Below are positions 27,427 to 36,036 of a stretch of 64,000 nucleotides of DNA, in pieces. Each line of letters begins with the position of its first letter. Position 1 is the first letter of the stretch. The stretch comes from an uncultured bacterium (lineage in GTDB: Bacteria > Vulcanimicrobiota > Xenobia > Xenobiales > Xenobiaceae). The notes beneath the pieces were generated by a model. That model had not been told where the DNA came from. It saw only the letters and a program-made list of their open reading frames with translations, and made no database searches. The position numbers and the translations under genes are program-made. The DNA lies in contig CAKTUZ010000004.1 of assembly GCA_934621605.1 (NCBI GenBank), forward strand, positions 1 through 64,000. The letters run 5' to 3'.

Positions 27427-28647
27427 ATGTTGGAGCAATTGCGTTCGGCGTGGTCTAGGTTTTGTCAACTTAGTTTAGTTGTCCGAATTATCATAGGTCT
27501 ATGCTTGGGTGTGGTTTTGGCTCTTGTTTGGCCGCAGGCGACAGCTGTAGCTTATTTGGGCAAAATGTTCGTGGGCGCTCTTAAAGGCATAGCGCCGATT
27601 TTGGTCTTTGTATTGGTAGCTGCCTCTTTGGCTCAGCATAATGGCAAGATGAAGAACAATGTGGGTAAAGTTGTTTGCCTTTATATTGTGGGAATGCTTT
27701 TGGCCGGAGTCGTTTCCATAAGCTTTGACTATATTTTTCATCCGACGTTAGTTTTGGGCAGCTACAATAAAGATATTGTCCCTCCGCAAGATATAAGCGA
27801 AATTTTAGGGAATATGCTGATAACTTTGGTGGATAATCCCGTAAATTCTATTGCTAAAGCCAATTATTTGGGCATACTTTTTTGGGCTGTGCTTATGGGA
27901 TTAGCTTTGAGAGTCGCCTCAGAATCGACTAAAAAAGTTATTTCCGAGATCTCTGATTCTCTAAGTAAAGTTATTGGCTATGTTATAGAATGTGCTCCTT
28001 TTGGTGTTATGGGGTTAGTTTTTAGTGCTATTGTTGAGAGTGGTTTACAAGCTTTGTTGGTTTATGGGCGTTTAATTGTTGTTTTGGTTTGTGCCATGGC
28101 TGTGGTGGCTTTAGTTACCAATCCGTTAATCGTTTGGTTCAAATTGCGTCGCAATCCCTATCCTTTAGTTTGGAAATGTCTAAGTCAGAGTGGTATACCT
28201 GCCTTCTTCACTCGCAGTTCAGCTGCTAATATTCCCGTTAATATGGAAATTTGTGAAGAATTAAAACTGGATGAATCTACTTACTCGGTGTCAATCCCTT
28301 TGGGCGCTATTATCAATATGAGCGGTGCTGCTTGTACGATCGCTATTTTAACTTTAGCAGCCGCCAATACTTTGAATTTGCAAGTAGATTTGGTAACAGC
28401 TTTGCTGCTTTGCATTATCGCTACAGTTAGTGCTTGCGGTACATCTGGTGTGGCTGGAGGTTCGCTTTTACTTATTCCTTTGGCTTGTAATTTATTTGGT
28501 ATTCCCGTTGATGTGGCTATGCAAGTTGTGGGAGTCGGTTTTGTTATTGGAGTTATTCAAGATTCTTGTGAAACGGCTTTAAATTCTTCAACAGATGTGC
28601 TCTTTACAGCTGCTGTGGAATTGGCTGAAAAAAAAGAAGCAGCCTAA
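27427..28647 (+). CDS. sstT: Serine/threonine:sodium symporter
   Basis: 406 residues of the dicarboxylate/amino acid:cation symporter family, with about eight membrane segments and two re-entrant hairpins. SstT-like features include LSLVVRIIIGLCLGVVLAL at the N-terminus, FFTRSSAANIPVN (hairpin 1, serine-rich) and SIPLGAIINMSGAACTIAI. The transport core ends with VSACGTSGVAGGSLLLIPLACNLFG. It imports Ser/Thr with sodium across the inner membrane. The start has GAGGAAGG upstream. Confidence 0.88.
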   Translation: MLEQLRSAWSRFCQLSLVVRIIIGLCLGVVLALVWPQATAVAYLGKMFVGALKGIAPILVFVLVAASLAQHNGKMKNNVGKVVCLYIVGMLLAGVVSISFDYIFHPTLVLGSYNKDIVPPQDISEILGNMLITLVDNPVNSIAKANYLGILFWAVLMGLALRVASESTKKVISEISDSLSKVIGYVIECAPFGVMGLVFSAIVESGLQALLVYGRLIVVLVCAMAVVALVTNPLIVWFKLRRNPYPLVWKCLSQSGIPAFFTRSSAANIPVNMEICEELKLDESTYSVSIPLGAIINMSGAACTIAILTLAAANTLNLQVDLVTALLLCIIATVSACGTSGVAGGSLLLIPLACNLFGIPVDVAMQVVGVGFVIGVIQDSCETALNSSTDVLFTAAVELAEKKEAA

Positions 28648-28774
28648 ATTAACCGACCAGGCCCGGCAAATCTGAGGCAGGAGCTAAAATGGCCTTGCCT
28701 AAAGTGGAGCAAATTAGTTTTCGGCTCGGCAGAAAGAGTTTGAGTTCAGCCAGGAAACTATGGGAGGAGTAATT

Positions 28775-30370
28775 ATGGCGCTTAATTGGCGAAAATTTAT
28801 CGTTCTAGTAGGATGTGGCGCTTTAATGTCGTCTCTGGGAGCTTGTAGTGAACGAACAGAACAGATAAAAACTGGAGTTTCACACCAACAGGCAGAGGTG
28901 GCTACTCCTTCTGTGGCCGAGCCTGGCGTTACCGCTGTTAAAAAGGGTAACGACAAAGCAAGTAAGGTGAATAGCAAAACGGAAGGCAAATCCTCAAAAG
29001 CGGCTGTTGCAGGAACTAAGCCTGCCCGAACGTCTGCTCCGACAACTTCCGTAAAAGTAGCCAAGACCCCCGAAGTAGCTTCTAAGCCTGGCAATACTGC
29101 AAATAAAACTCAAATGCCTGATAAAGCTGCTTCTGTCAATATACAAAAAGCAGCTTTTAAAGCAGCTGATCATCATGTGACTAGTCAAAAAACTGCTCCC
29201 ACTGTTATTGGTAAAGACAGTCCGGCTGTATCCTCGCTCAGTCAAGAGGCGAGGAAAAAAATCGCTGCTGATGACTCTGCGAGTGGTTCGACTTTTAAGT
29301 TCAAGGCAAAAGCTTCATGGTATGAAAAACGCGATCTGTCCGCTCAGCCAGGCTATGAAACATATGCCAAAGCCATAAGCTGTACTGAAAATGGCCAACA
29401 TAAAGAGGCGGCTAAACTTTATGCTAAAGCTGCTCAAATGGGATTGGCTGAGGCTCAGTATGACTATTCAGTTTGTTTGGCCAACGGTACCGGAGTGAAA
29501 GTTTCTCCTTCGGAATCTTTTCGTTATTTACATAAAGCTGCTGAACAAGGCTATGACAAAGCTCAAACCAACTTAGGAATTTATTACCGTCGTGGTTATG
29601 GAGTGGGTGCCGATGCTAAAGAATCGGCCAAATGGTTTCTTAAGGCTGCCGAACAAGGTGATATGAAAGCTGCTTACTTTTTAGCTGATTGCTATGAGCG
29701 AGGCAATGGTGTGCCGCAAAATTACGGTCGAGCTTTGAAATATTATTTGCTCTGTGCCGAATCTGGCAATGCGGTAGCTTGCAGTACCGTCGGTTCTTAC
29801 TATCAACGCGGTTTAGGTGTTCCCAAAGACTCCGCCAAAGCAGTGCGCTATTATAAGTTGGCTTCTGAAGGCGGTTATGCCGGAGCTCACTTTAATTTGG
29901 CTCAGTGTTATCACAATGGTGAAGGCGTGGCTAAAAATGCTCGGCAAGCTGTCCATTATTATACTTTGGCGGCTAAATCGGGTGTAACTTTGGCTCAATT
30001 TAAATTAGGCGTTTGTTATTTAGATGGTGACGGCGTGGCGCAAGATGCAGTCGAGGGTGTGCGTTGGCTCAGTGAAGCTGCCGAGCATGGTTCGGAAATT
30101 GCTGCTTTTCTGTTGGCCGCTTGTTATAGAGACGGTAAGGGGGTCAAACAGGATGTCTCTCAGGAAGTACATTGGCTTGCCAGGGCTGCACAGATGAAAT
30201 ATCCACCTGCTCTTTTTGCTCTGGCTACTTGTTATCTGGAAGGACGTGGTGTAGATCCAGATACTGAGCAAGCCAAGCAGCTTTTAAACGAGGCTTCTCT
30301 TATGGGCATGCCTGAGGCCGACAATTTGCTTCGAAATTTAAATGAAGTTGAAGCTCAAGCTAAGCATTAG
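28775..30370 (+). CDS. Sel1-repeat (TPR-like) lipoprotein
   Basis: 531 residues from the ATG at 28775, with GGGAGGAG 5 nt upstream; an ATG at 28760 overlaps that site. The lipobox SSLGAC puts the lipid-bearing Cys near residue 24. Residues about 25-170 are a low-complexity Lys/Ala/Ser/Thr linker. From about 180 to 520 there are about nine Sel1 repeats of 36 residues, each with the A-x2-(Y/W)-x2-(K/L)AAExG and Y-x2-G-x-GV pattern. Likely a periplasmic scaffold anchored in a membrane. A terminator follows. Confidence 0.8.
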   Translation: MALNWRKFIVLVGCGALMSSLGACSERTEQIKTGVSHQQAEVATPSVAEPGVTAVKKGNDKASKVNSKTEGKSSKAAVAGTKPARTSAPTTSVKVAKTPEVASKPGNTANKTQMPDKAASVNIQKAAFKAADHHVTSQKTAPTVIGKDSPAVSSLSQEARKKIAADDSASGSTFKFKAKASWYEKRDLSAQPGYETYAKAISCTENGQHKEAAKLYAKAAQMGLAEAQYDYSVCLANGTGVKVSPSESFRYLHKAAEQGYDKAQTNLGIYYRRGYGVGADAKESAKWFLKAAEQGDMKAAYFLADCYERGNGVPQNYGRALKYYLLCAESGNAVACSTVGSYYQRGLGVPKDSAKAVRYYKLASEGGYAGAHFNLAQCYHNGEGVAKNARQAVHYYTLAAKSGVTLAQFKLGVCYLDGDGVAQDAVEGVRWLSEAAEHGSEIAAFLLAACYRDGKGVKQDVSQEVHWLARAAQMKYPPALFALATCYLEGRGVDPDTEQAKQLLNEASLMGMPEADNLLRNLNEVEAQAKH

Positions 30371-30402
30371 TAGATCTTGGGACGATAGGGAGAGGGAAGA
30401 AT

Positions 30403-30451
30403 AAAGGAGCCGACTTGCTTGGCAAGGGTGAGTGGGGCTCCTTTGTGTTTG
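30403..30451 (+). terminator. Terminator/leader hairpin between the Sel1 gene and proB
   Basis: AAAGGAGCC (30403-30411) pairs with GGCTCCTTT (30436-30444), with an inner CTTGC/GCAAG stem, then GTGTTTGTTTT. It ends 20 nt before the proB start codon, so it could also attenuate proB. Confidence 0.6.
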
Positions 30452-30471
30452 TTTTAGTTGAGGTAAAGAAT

Positions 30472-31587
30472 ATGCGCGAGACTTTAAAAAAAGCCAAGAT
30501 ATGGATAATAAAAGTAGGTACGAGAGTTTGTGTAGACGGTCACGGTCGTTTAAATGGCAGAGTTATGCTGAGCTTGGCTCGTCAGATTCAAGCTTTACGC
30601 GAGCAGGGACGCAAAGTTTGTCTAGTGAGTTCCGGCGCTATAGGCATGGGGCGTGAATTGTTGCAAGTTGAGGGGTGCGGCGATAATCTGCCTTTAAAAC
30701 AGGCTTTAGCAGCTATGGGCCAAGTAGAAATTATGGACAGTTACAAAAATTTGTTCGCCATGCTGGGCATTAAGGTCGGTCAAGTATTGCTTACCCGTGA
30801 CGATATTGCCGCTCGTGATCGCTACTTAAATGCTCGCAATACTTTGAATGCTCTTTTAGATTATGGCATTTTACCTATTATCAATGAGAATGACTCTGTT
30901 TCTACCGGAGAAATTCGTTTTGGTGATAACGATAGCCTGGCCGCTATGGTTGGCTCCATTGTCAATTCCGATGTTGTGGTAAATTTAACTTCCGTACCGG
31001 GTATATTAGTCGGAGAAGGAAAAGACGAACATGTTATTGAGCTGATTACCGAGATTAATTCTGAAATCGAGGGGTTAGATCGCGGTACAACCACCAAAGG
31101 CGGTACTGGAGGTTTGTCTTCAAAATTGCGAGCTGCCAAAATGATTATGCGCTATGGCGGCTCTATGGTTATTGCTTCGGCTCAGGAAGAAAATATACTT
31201 TTGCGTTTAGCTGCAGGCGAGTCCTTAGGCACATTGTTTGAAGGGGCGGAAAGTCGGCTCAATAGTCGACAACGTTGGTTGGCCGAGGCAGCTCTGGCTG
31301 AGGGCAATATAGTAATCGACAGTGGAGCTGCTCAAGCTTTGGCTGAAGGGGGCAATAGTTTGCTGGCTGTAGGTTGCCTGGCCTGTGAAGGTAATTTTCA
31401 GGCCGGTGATTTGGTAACTTTAGTTGTCGAAGGTCAAGAGAATAATCCTTTTGCTCGCGGTCTGTGTAACTATGATCATAATGAATTAGAACAAATCGTT
31501 GGCAAGCCTAATGCTGAAATTTCGGCAATTTTAGGCCATGCGGCTTATGCTGATGTGGTACACTGCGATAACCTGATTATTTGCTGA
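30472..31587 (+). CDS. proB: Glutamate 5-kinase
   Basis: 371 residues from the ATG at 30472, with GAGG 8 nt upstream. It phosphorylates glutamate for proline synthesis; ProA uses the product. The amino acid kinase domain shows IIKVGTRV, VSSGAIGMG, INENDSVST and GDNDSLAAMVG, then TTKGGTGGLSSKLRAA. Residues about 275-371 are a PUA domain (NIVIDSGAAQAL, CEGNFQAGDLV, GLCNYDHNELEQIVG), as in the long bacterial form that proline inhibits. It is separate from proA. Confidence 0.93.
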   Translation: MRETLKKAKIWIIKVGTRVCVDGHGRLNGRVMLSLARQIQALREQGRKVCLVSSGAIGMGRELLQVEGCGDNLPLKQALAAMGQVEIMDSYKNLFAMLGIKVGQVLLTRDDIAARDRYLNARNTLNALLDYGILPIINENDSVSTGEIRFGDNDSLAAMVGSIVNSDVVVNLTSVPGILVGEGKDEHVIELITEINSEIEGLDRGTTTKGGTGGLSSKLRAAKMIMRYGGSMVIASAQEENILLRLAAGESLGTLFEGAESRLNSRQRWLAEAALAEGNIVIDSGAAQALAEGGNSLLAVGCLACEGNFQAGDLVTLVVEGQENNPFARGLCNYDHNELEQIVGKPNAEISAILGHAAYADVVHCDNLIIC

Positions 31588-31619
31588 TTTTAATAAAGAG
31601 AAGGAGAAAGTCGACAGTT

Positions 31620-32129
31620 ATGGCAGAGTATCAGGTGTCTAACAATGCAGAGCAAATTGAACCGATTAAAGCAAGTAGTGAATTTAAAGCTCCGGACGGC
31701 AAATCTAACTTAAAGTTTTTGGAAAAACTTTGTCGTGGCGGTATTATTGAGCGTTTTACCAAAGCTAAACTGGATGAAGCATACTCTGCCAGATTGGCCC
31801 AAGAAATGCAATTTTGGGCTATCCATAAAAATGGGCTCAATCGGCTTCTTGTTGTTTGGGATTGTCTTTACTGGGCACGGCAGCAACACATTAAAATAGC
31901 TGATGTACAGGGGCCTTTGAACTCTTCTCTTATTGGGTATTTGTTAGAAATTACTCGGGTAGATCCGCTGAAACAGGGGATAGGCTTTGACAAAATGTTC
32001 GAGAATCGCTACTTCTCAGTTAAAATTATTGTACATTCGTCGGCTGATTTGCATCTATTGAAAATATTTATGGAGAATAACCACTATAGATTGCCTGCTC
32101 TTGATTTGGCAATTAAAGGTGCGGATTAG
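31620..32129 (+). CDS. Small DnaE-derived protein lacking the polymerase active site
   Basis: 169 residues from the ATG at 31620, with AAGGAG about 12 nt upstream; 52 nt before dnaE. I aligned it by hand to DnaE encoded next door. Residues 22-130 match DnaE 284-391, with about 34 identities in some 108 positions, including LCRxGxxERF (37-46), VWD (79-81) and ITxxDPLK (111-118). Residues 134-166 match the last conserved DnaE segment (from 1143) without gaps. DnaE's GRGSAAGS loop is replaced (Arg358 to Gln97, Ser360 to Pro99) and the catalytic DID is absent. It cannot polymerise; a structural or regulatory role, or a surviving deletion duplicate, is inferred. Confidence 0.7.
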   Translation: MAEYQVSNNAEQIEPIKASSEFKAPDGKSNLKFLEKLCRGGIIERFTKAKLDEAYSARLAQEMQFWAIHKNGLNRLLVVWDCLYWARQQHIKIADVQGPLNSSLIGYLLEITRVDPLKQGIGFDKMFENRYFSVKIIVHSSADLHLLKIFMENNHYRLPALDLAIKGAD

Positions 32130-32181
32130 GACTTTTATTTGGTCTTTTCAGAAATAAGATTTTTGCCTAGAGGGTATTGCC

Positions 32182-35100
32182 ATGTCTTTTGTCCATTTGC
32201 ACGTTCATACCGAATACAGTTTGCTTGATGGAGCCAATCGCATTAAAGATATTGTCAAAAAAGCCAAAGATTGCGGTATGCCGGCTCTGGCTATTACCGA
32301 CCATGGGGTAATGGGCGGTTGCGTTAAATTTTATCACGCTTGCAAAGATGCCGGTATAAAGCCTTTAATCGGCTGTGAAATATATGTGGCGCCGCGCACT
32401 CGTTTCGATCGCGAAGGTGACTTGGACAAACATTATTTTCATTTAACTCTTATTGCTAAAGATCGTGAAGGTTATTCAAATTTGTGTCAGATCGTTTCTG
32501 AAGCTTATTTGCACGGTTTTTATTATAAGCCCAGAGCCGATCACGAACTTTTGGAAAAACACTCCAAAGGGTTAGTCGCTTTGACCGGTTGCTTGCGCGG
32601 TGAAGTAAATGACGCTCTCTTAAATGACGATTACGAATTGGCCAGCCAACGTTTGGCTTTTTTGAAAAAATGTTTTGGCCCGGATGATCTTTTTGTAGAG
32701 CTTATGAATCATGGTATAGAAGAACAGCAAAAGACTAACCCTTTGCTTATTAAGCTGGCCAAAGAACATGGTTTAAAAGTTGTGGCTACTAATGATGCCC
32801 ACTTTTTAAATAAAGAAGATACCGATGTGCAAGATATTCTAATTTGCGTCGGTTCGGGTAAATTGTTGGACGATGCTAGGCGCCTCCATTCTTGTCCCGA
32901 GTGTTACTTAAAAACGCGCGAAGAAATGTTGGAGGCCTTCTCTTTTTGTCCCGAGGCTGTAGACAACACTCTGTTGGTTGCCGAACGTTGCAACTTTGAA
33001 ATGGACTTCAGCACTACTTATTTACCCAAATTCCCTGTGCCTGAAGGTACTAACAGTACAGAATATCTTAAAGAACTCTGTCGCAAAGGTTTATTGGAGC
33101 GTTTTGGTACACTCAATCCCGAACAAAAATATTTAGATCGTTTAAAAACCGAATTAGACGTTATTATTGGCAAAGGTTTTCCCGACTATTTCTTATTGGT
33201 ATGGGACTTTATCAATTGGTCACGCGAGCATGGCATCCCCGTGGGACCCGGACGTGGTTCGGCCGCTGGATCGTTGGTCGCTTATTTAATCGGCATTACT
33301 CAACTAGATCCGCTCAAATACGACTTGCTTTTCGAGCGCTTTTTAAATCCGGAAAGGACTGAACTTCCCGATATTGATACTGACTTTTGCGTAGATAGGC
33401 GCGGTGAGGTTATTCAATATTGTCGCGAACGCTACGGCGAAGATCGCGTCTCTCAAATTGCCACTTACGGGCGTATGAAAGCTAAAAATGCTATTCGCGA
33501 CGTAGGGCGCGTTATGGATGTGCCTTTAGCTGATGTGGGCAAGCTTTGCAAAGCTGTACCCGACGAAATGAAAATCACTATTAAAGATGCTCTTAAAAAT
33601 CCTGATTTCGAAAAACTTTACGAGAGCAGCGAAGTTAATAAACGTCTAGTAGATGACGCCATGCGTTGTGAAGGTATGGCTCGCAATACCGGTATGCATG
33701 CCGCTGGCGTGATTATTTCTAGCCGTCCTTTGGGCCAATTGGTGCCTTTGCAAAAAAACGGCGATGATGTAGTCGTGCAATATGACATGAACGACTCAGC
33801 AGAAGTCGGCATGGTTAAAATGGACTTCTTAGGATTGCGCAATCTTACCGTTATCAATAATTGCTTGAAAATTATTGAATATTCTCGCGGCATTAAAGTC
33901 GATATTAATCGTGATGTCGATTACGAAGACCAGAAAGTATACGCTTTGCTTTCGGCAGCCGACACAAATGGTGTCTTCCAGCTTGAATCTGACGGTATGA
34001 AACGCTACTTAAAGCAACTGAAGCCAGATCGCTTTACCGATATTGTGGCTTTCTTGGCTCTCTATCGTCCTGGCCCTATTAAAGGTGGCGTAGTTGATGA
34101 CTTTATTGCTAGACGTCACGGCCGCGGTGGCGGAGTCGTTTATCCTCACCCCAAGCTTGAACCTATTTTGGCTGATACTTACGGCTTCTTCTTGTACCAA
34201 GAGCAAGTAATGCTTACAGCTACCACGCTGGCTGGCTACACTATGGCCAAGGCCGACAAGTTGCGCAAAGCTATGGGTAAAAAGAAAAAAGACGTTATGG
34301 CCGAGCACCATGTCTACTTTGTGGAAGGCGCCAAAGAGCGTGGCGTTGACGAGCAATGCGCTGAAAATATTTTCGATACCATGGCTAAATTTGCTGAATA
34401 TGGCTTTAATAAGTCGCACTCAGCTGCCTACGCTATGGTAACTTTCCAGACGGCCTGGCTTAAAACTTACTACCGTCCTGAGTATATGGCTGCGCTTATG
34501 ACCAGTGTCATGAATGATATTAAGAAAGTCTCTTTCTTTATTCATGAGTGCCGTAACTCTGGTTTGGAAGTATTAGGCCCTGATGTTAATGAATCACTGG
34601 CCGGTTTTTCCGTTTCTAAAGGAGCGGTGCGCTGGGGAATGGCCGCTTTGCGCGGTGTAGGTCTAAATGCGGTTAATTTAATTGTGAAAGAACGGGAAGA
34701 ACATGGCCCTTACAAGAGCTTAATAGATTTTTGCTCTCGTCTTGACCCTCGCTACATCAATAAAAAGGTTTGGGAAGGACTTATAAAAGCCGGAGCACTC
34801 GATCTTTTTGGAGTCAATCGCGCCACTTTGCTTAGTAATTTGGAACATATTTCCGAGTATATGAAAATGTGCCAGCGTGAAGCGGCCGATGCTCAGGTAG
34901 GTCTTTTTGGTGACGAGCCGGGAGGCGGTGGTCAGGATGATATTGGTTGCGTAATTCGTACCAACGAAGATGAATTTGCCCGTCGAGAGTTGCTCGATTT
35001 TGAAAAAGATATGTTGGGAGTTTATCTTTCCGGATCGCCTTTGGAAGATTATGTAGAGGTACTTAAGGAAAATACTACGTGTGCTACCGATCAACTTGGA

Positions 35101-35736
35101 ACTATGGTAGGTCGCAATGTTAAAGTAGGCGGGCTGGTGACATCTTGTCGTATAGTTGTTACTAAGCGTAAAGATAAGATGGCCTTTGTTACTATGCAAG
35201 ATTTTACCGGTACGGTAGAGTTCTCCCTTAAACCGCGTGATTTTGAAGCCAATATCGAAAAATGCAATGAAGGTCAAGTTATTATTGTGCGTGGCTCTGT
35301 CGAATTAGATCATGGTTTCAATCCTGCGCCTCCCACCGTTTTTGAGGAAACCGATGAAGAGGATGATGATGAAGGCCAGACTTTGGCTGTTGAAACTGCC
35401 GAACCGGAAGAAGAAAAATATCGCATTAATGCTGTAGAAGTAAGTGATGTCAATTTTATTTTAGCTTCGGGCAATAAAGTTCAGTCCGATTTTGACGATT
35501 CTGTAGTAAAAAGCTTAAAAGGACTTAACGTGGCTTTGCCTGGCTCAGCGCGTAAGTTAGTGGCCGATTTTAGAGATATTTTGTTGCGCCATAAAGGTGA
35601 TCGTCCGGTTTTTGTACATGTGCGCGGCCCTGAAGATACTACCGTAATACGTTTGCACCGAGATTACTGCGTTGACGACAATAGCGCACTTCGCTTTGAA
35701 CTAGATAGGCTGTTAGGCGAGGGCTGCTGCTATTAG
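32182..35736 (+). CDS. dnaE: DNA polymerase III alpha subunit (replicative)
   Basis: 1184 residues, DnaE type. Residues 1-280 are the PHP domain with a full-looking metal set (HLHVHTEYSLLDG, TDHGVMGG, Glu66, TNDAHFL), which in other bacteria supports proofreading. The nucleotide-binding loop PGRGSAAGS is at 356-364 and catalytic aspartates are in LPDIDTDF (397-401). YQEQVM and FNKSHSAAYA mark palm and fingers. An OB-fold follows near 1000 and an acidic stretch near 1055-1080. The C-terminal domain ends at VFVHV...LDRLLG. The start is ATG with AGAGGG upstream. It is likely cotranscribed with the small DnaE-like gene. Confidence 0.95.
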   Translation: MSFVHLHVHTEYSLLDGANRIKDIVKKAKDCGMPALAITDHGVMGGCVKFYHACKDAGIKPLIGCEIYVAPRTRFDREGDLDKHYFHLTLIAKDREGYSNLCQIVSEAYLHGFYYKPRADHELLEKHSKGLVALTGCLRGEVNDALLNDDYELASQRLAFLKKCFGPDDLFVELMNHGIEEQQKTNPLLIKLAKEHGLKVVATNDAHFLNKEDTDVQDILICVGSGKLLDDARRLHSCPECYLKTREEMLEAFSFCPEAVDNTLLVAERCNFEMDFSTTYLPKFPVPEGTNSTEYLKELCRKGLLERFGTLNPEQKYLDRLKTELDVIIGKGFPDYFLLVWDFINWSREHGIPVGPGRGSAAGSLVAYLIGITQLDPLKYDLLFERFLNPERTELPDIDTDFCVDRRGEVIQYCRERYGEDRVSQIATYGRMKAKNAIRDVGRVMDVPLADVGKLCKAVPDEMKITIKDALKNPDFEKLYESSEVNKRLVDDAMRCEGMARNTGMHAAGVIISSRPLGQLVPLQKNGDDVVVQYDMNDSAEVGMVKMDFLGLRNLTVINNCLKIIEYSRGIKVDINRDVDYEDQKVYALLSAADTNGVFQLESDGMKRYLKQLKPDRFTDIVAFLALYRPGPIKGGVVDDFIARRHGRGGGVVYPHPKLEPILADTYGFFLYQEQVMLTATTLAGYTMAKADKLRKAMGKKKKDVMAEHHVYFVEGAKERGVDEQCAENIFDTMAKFAEYGFNKSHSAAYAMVTFQTAWLKTYYRPEYMAALMTSVMNDIKKVSFFIHECRNSGLEVLGPDVNESLAGFSVSKGAVRWGMAALRGVGLNAVNLIVKEREEHGPYKSLIDFCSRLDPRYINKKVWEGLIKAGALDLFGVNRATLLSNLEHISEYMKMCQREAADAQVGLFGDEPGGGGQDDIGCVIRTNEDEFARRELLDFEKDMLGVYLSGSPLEDYVEVLKENTTCATDQLGTMVGRNVKVGGLVTSCRIVVTKRKDKMAFVTMQDFTGTVEFSLKPRDFEANIEKCNEGQVIIVRGSVELDHGFNPAPPTVFEETDEEDDDEGQTLAVETAEPEEEKYRINAVEVSDVNFILASGNKVQSDFDDSVVKSLKGLNVALPGSARKLVADFRDILLRHKGDRPVFVHVRGPEDTTVIRLHRDYCVDDNSALRFELDRLLGEGCCY

Positions 35737-35768
35737 GCTTCTTAAAAAAGTTATCTAATGTATAAAGT

Positions 35769-35792
35769 TTGGGAAGTAAATTTACTTCCCAA
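35769..35792. repeat. Perfect 24-bp palindrome after dnaE
   Basis: TTGGGAAGTAAA at 35769-35780 is followed at once by its exact complement at 35781-35792. It lies 32 nt after the dnaE stop and has no T tail. It could be an operator or an RNA-end hairpin. Confidence 0.7.
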
Positions 35793-35923
35793 GCTATGGT
35801 CACAGTCGCAGTCCTTTCTGCAAATTTATATCTGCAATTATGGATAAAAAATGAAAAGTGCCCAAACTAGCTTAGATTTGGTAAAAAAAAGATAAATACA
35901 AGCTTTTTACAAGTGTATTTTGT

Positions 35924-35952
35924 TTGATTGGTCTATTTTCAAGTGCTAAACT
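35924..35952 (+). promoter_or_regulatory. Promoter of trpB
   Basis: TTGATT (35924-35929), exactly 17 nt, and TAAACT (35947-35952). The predicted leader before the trpB ATG is about 75 nt. Confidence 0.6.
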
Positions 35953-36036
35953 GGAGTGGCTCACGGGCATTTTTATCTATTTTAGTTTCATCGGCTCTTT
36001 AATTGGGAGTCGGTTAGCTGGGAGCTATATTTTTCA

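Larger units (their letters stand above)
35737..36036. other. Gene-free spacer between dnaE and trpB
   Basis: Holds a perfect palindrome at 35769-35792, a weak hairpin AAATACA/TGTATTT at about 35895-35920, and a promoter at 35924-35952. No RNA gene was recognised. Confidence 0.55.
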
